Source of the DNA: Balneolales bacterium
Lineage (GTDB): Bacteria > Bacteroidota > Rhodothermia > Balneolales > Natronogracilivirgulaceae
DNA: 9,479 bases
Direction of reading: 5' to 3'
NCBI GenBank assembly: GCA_007133875.1
Contig: SLLW01000361.1
Span: forward strand, 1 to 9,479
The notes beneath the pieces are model-generated. The model worked only from the letters and a program-made list of their open reading frames with translations, searched no databases and was not told the DNA's origin. The translations under genes were made by a program, and so were the position numbers. Below are positions 6,967 through 9,479 of this stretch, one piece after another. Positions within the stretch are counted from its first letter, which is position 1. Each line of letters opens with the position of its first letter.

Positions 6967-7079
6967 GTTCCGGCCAGTTCCGGCCAGTTCCGGCCAGTTC
7001 CGGCCAGTTCTATCTGATTCCGGCCACCCATTCCAATCAGTTTCAATAAATTCCAGCCACTCAACCCCCAATCCGGTCG
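6967..7079. repeat. 10-base tandem repeat array (GTTCCGGCCA), decaying in register
   Basis: Four exact head-to-tail copies of GTTCCGGCCA occupy 6967-7006. They are followed by diverged units that keep the 10-base step: GTTCTATCTG (7007), ATTCCGGCCA (7017), then after three extra bases ATTCCAATCA (7030), GTTTCAATAA (7040), ATTCCAGCCA (7050), and possibly more to 7079. The unit contains overlapping CCGG and GGCC palindromes. The array fills the space between the serA terminator and the stop codon of the convergent protease gene, so it would be in the 3' untranslated part of the latter. No function is evident; slipped-strand expansion of an older degenerate array is the simplest reading. Confidence 0.9.
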
Positions 7080-7083
7080 GCAC

Positions 7084-9479
7084 CTATTTTTGTTGTTCCA
7101 AATAGTACATCCAGCTGAAATACTCAAACGGAAGTATGACCAGCGGATTTGCGTTGTATTCAATCAGCATTTCGATATACTCCTTGACCGGATCCTTCTT
7201 CTCAATTTCCGGTGCGGACGATCCGAATACGCCACCCATGATCATGGAAAGTGAAAAACGCTGCGCTTCCGGCCCCTCCACAATTTCGACTTTATCGTTC
7301 GGCCCCAGGCCCGCTTTCTCTTTGGCGATGGCAATAGCCGTATAGAGACTGCCCAGCTCATCCACCAAATCGATGTCCAGAGCATCGGCACCGGACCATA
7401 TCCGCCCTTCCGCCACTTCCCGGATTTTTTCGGACTCCACTCCGCGTCCTTCCGCCACCTTGTCAATAAACTCATCGTAGAGCTCATTCATCCAGTCGAC
7501 AAGCTGTTCACGCTCGGTCTCATTGAGCGATCGGTTCGGAAGGGTTAATCCCAGCAGAGGAAGCGTAGGGCCGAATGAGAGATCCGCCGAAGCTCCGCGG
7601 CTCACATAATCGGTATTCAACCGGAGATGATCACCTAATCCATCATCCCACAACCATCCGGTGGCCACACCGATACTTCCGGTGATGGTATTGGGTGCGG
7701 CAACGATGGTATCGGCATACATGGAAATCCAGTATCCGCCCGATGCGGCCAACGAACCCATGGAGACAATCACCGGTTTGACTTCAGCCGTACGACGCAA
7801 CTCTTCGGCAACCAGGTCGGAGGCCAGCGGATCCCCTCCGGGCGAATCGGCACGCAAAACAACAGCCTTAACCGATCGGTCTTTCCGGGCTTTCCGGATT
7901 TCGGCGGAGAGTACACGCGCACGAATACCGATGGTGTTCATTGTCGGGCCTTCGGCATATAATACCGCAATGTTATGCACCGGCCCCCACTGGTCGTCCC
8001 GTGGTTTGTTATAAACATACATATCTGCCGGGCTGATGGATTTCTTCTCCCGCCCTTCCACCATTTCGATAATCTTGCCGGCTTCGGATGGCCGCGCCAG
8101 GGTATCGGCAATTCCGGCGGCAACCAGTTCTCTGGCTGAGACCGAGAATCCGCGATCGATCAGGGAATCATAATCCTCACCTGACATCCCCCTTGAAAGG
8201 GTGACATCATCTTTTACCAATTCATAAAACCCGTTGATGATTTTCTGCCTCTGCTCACGGTCAGCTTCGGACATATCAGAACGTGAAAAGACCTCAAAAG
8301 CGGATTTGTATTCCATCTCCCGAAGCTCATCCACCCCGATACCGACAGATTCCATCAAATCCGCCAGATAGGTCATGCCGGTGATATATCCCGGAATACT
8401 GAGCCTCCCCTGCGGATCCATCATCACATAATCGGCAACCGAAGCCAGATGCAGCGTATTCATTCCGCCCCGCTCGATATAAATGACCACTTTTTTACCG
8501 GTTTGCTGAAACGTTTCAAGCGCATGGCGGATTTCCCAGGTTTTGGCGTGATCGATCTGCATGGAGGTGAGGTTCAGGAAAATACCGGAGACCGAGGGAT
8601 CCGCCGCAGCTTCCGAGATATGATCCAGAATCGGAAGATAGGTCTGACGGGTGTCAAGGTATTGATAGTTTTGGTACGGCAGCGATCCGCGGACTTCCAT
8701 ACTGACGTAGGAGTTATCTTTGCGGAAATACCGGTCGAAAATATTTCGGTCCAGCGCTCCGGAACGGATACTGTAAGAGTTGTAGCGGTGATTTCCATCG
8801 TTATCCCGGTGTGACTGGTAACTCACGCCGGAGCGGCCGAAACTGAACTGGATTCCCGCGGTGAACCCGATATCATCAATATATCGTCCGGTGAAACGGA
8901 TACCGGGCAACGCCTCAGTGGCGGCACCGGCAGACCAGCGTCCATCCAGAAAACCGTCCGCCTGATGATTGACCGCATAATCGCCAAACAGGGTGAGGGC
9001 CGGGGTTCCGGTCGGGCGAATTGCCAAATCGCCAACCGCTTCATAGTACTCGGCATTGAATGTCGTGGTACCGGTCATTCCGATCGAGAGATAGCGGTTC
9101 GGGCGTGTGATGGTTCCAAATGTGACATTGGTTTTGAGATCAAACAGGTCGGTATCGCCCCGATACCAGTTCAGGGCCAATCCGGCGGCCGCGGCATCGG
9201 TTCCACCACCAACTGCAATACGGTAGTCGCGATAAACCTGATCCATAACGTCATTCCGCACAAAACTGAATGCCGCACCGGGGAATCCGAAAAAACCGCC
9301 CCATCGCGGTATTTCGTCGATAAAGGAGTCCGATGACCAGTGAAAGGCCACATCCGGTTGGTGCAAATAGTGCAGTAACGCCGGGTTGCTGTATCCGTAG
9401 AGGCCGGACTGCATCGCACCGGGGGAGGTCATCAGAAAATCACTCCGTTCAAAATAACTCTCAAATCCAATCGCCAATG
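7084..9479 (-). CDS. sppA: SppA-family (S49) serine protease with N-terminal outer-membrane beta-barrel-like domain; 5' end outside window
   Basis: Residues are counted here from a TTG at 9477-9475, which is probably an internal codon. The frame is open to the window edge and no signal peptide is visible, so the real start lies upstream. Residues ~257-480 and ~500-715 are two tandem S49 (signal peptide peptidase A) domains. The catalytic pair is present as in E. coli SppA: Lys391 in the first domain (EYKSAFE) and nucleophile Ser579 in the second (AASGGYW), with a supporting DSPGG loop and TGSIGV. Such enzymes degrade cleaved signal peptides and other membrane peptides. The first ~222 residues are not the usual SppA anchor. 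They show a GLYGYSNPALL motif like that at the start of PorV/OmpP1-type barrels, then many short amphipathic, Gly- and aromatic-rich strands (for example FTAGIQFSFG). No transmembrane helix is seen. I infer a protease tethered to the outer membrane. It converges on serA. Confidence 0.9.
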   Translation of the reverse strand, partial: LAIGFESYFERSDFLMTSPGAMQSGLYGYSNPALLHYLHQPDVAFHWSSDSFIDEIPRWGGFFGFPGAAFSFVRNDVMDQVYRDYRIAVGGGTDAAAAGLALNWYRGDTDLFDLKTNVTFGTITRPNRYLSIGMTGTTTFNAEYYEAVGDLAIRPTGTPALTLFGDYAVNHQADGFLDGRWSAGAATEALPGIRFTGRYIDDIGFTAGIQFSFGRSGVSYQSHRDNDGNHRYNSYSIRSGALDRNIFDRYFRKDNSYVSMEVRGSLPYQNYQYLDTRQTYLPILDHISEAAADPSVSGIFLNLTSMQIDHAKTWEIRHALETFQQTGKKVVIYIERGGMNTLHLASVADYVMMDPQGRLSIPGYITGMTYLADLMESVGIGVDELREMEYKSAFEVFSRSDMSEADREQRQKIINGFYELVKDDVTLSRGMSGEDYDSLIDRGFSVSARELVAAGIADTLARPSEAGKIIEMVEGREKKSISPADMYVYNKPRDDQWGPVHNIAVLYAEGPTMNTIGIRARVLSAEIRKARKDRSVKAVVLRADSPGGDPLASDLVAEELRRTAEVKPVIVSMGSLAASGGYWISMYADTIVAAPNTITGSIGVATGWLWDDGLGDHLRLNTDYVSRGASADLSFGPTLPLLGLTLPNRSLNETEREQLVDWMNELYDEFIDKVAEGRGVESEKIREVAEGRIWSGADALDIDLVDELGSLYTAIAIAKEKAGLGPNDKVEIVEGPEAQRFSLSMIMGGVFGSSAPEIEKKDPVKEYIEMLIEYNANPLVILPFEYFSWMYYLEQQK

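Noticed and set aside
6967..7079. CRISPR-like array
   Set aside because: The unit is 10 bases with no spacers between copies, far from CRISPR repeat-spacer dimensions, and no cas genes are nearby.
6840..7163. A minus-strand open frame of 107 codons across the decamer array, reading out a repeated ELAGT/NWP peptide
   Set aside because: The repeated peptide is a by-product of the 10-base repeat (period 30 bases). The frame overlaps the ends of both real genes, crosses a terminator, and has no gene-like start context.
9475..9477. TTG as the genuine start of the minus-strand protease
   Set aside because: Translation from here lacks a signal peptide, which an outer-membrane or periplasmic protein needs, and the frame stays open to the window edge. 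The gene is better treated as truncated by the window.

Overview
The window carries a compact run of housekeeping biosynthesis genes on the plus strand and one long convergent gene on the minus strand. Protein-level features point to a Gram-negative member of the Bacteroidota/Balneolota/Rhodothermota/Chlorobiota side of bacteria. These features are an outer-membrane-barrel domain fused to a signal-peptide-peptidase (SppA-type) protease, a HisB descended from the two-domain type, no clear Shine-Dalgarno sequences ahead of starts, and TAnnTTTG-like promoter boxes. This placement is inferred from style; no marker RNA gene is present.

Positions 1-2966 hold histidine biosynthesis genes in the order hisD (3' end only), hisC, hisB, hisH. 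hisC and hisB are 19 bases apart, and hisB and hisH share a 4-base ATGA overlap, so they are probably cotranslated. A 146-base gap separates hisD from hisC. The series stops at hisH: hisA, hisF and hisI(E) do not follow, although HisH needs HisF as its partner. Positions 3062-4561 encode a [4Fe-4S]-type purF, the first step of purine synthesis. This is metabolically linked to histidine synthesis through PRPP and through AICAR, the by-product of the HisHF reaction. Next come engB/ysxC (ribosome-assembly GTPase, 4597-5196) and serA (first step of serine synthesis, long ACT-domain form, 5273-6859).

Positions 6860-7083 form a convergent intergenic region. It holds a perfect hairpin with no T-run, a strong intrinsic terminator with six Ts, and a 10-base tandem repeat array that decays in register. 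The minus-strand gene (7084 to the window edge) is an SppA-family serine/lysine protease. Its visible N-terminal ~220 residues look like an outer-membrane beta-barrel rather than the membrane anchor of classical SppA. Its true start lies beyond the window.

The points most worth a second look are the barrel-protease fusion, the shrunken and apparently catalytically dead phosphatase domain at the HisB N-terminus, the decameric repeat array, and the interruption of the histidine gene series by purF. I saw no mobile element, CRISPR array, tRNA or rRNA.
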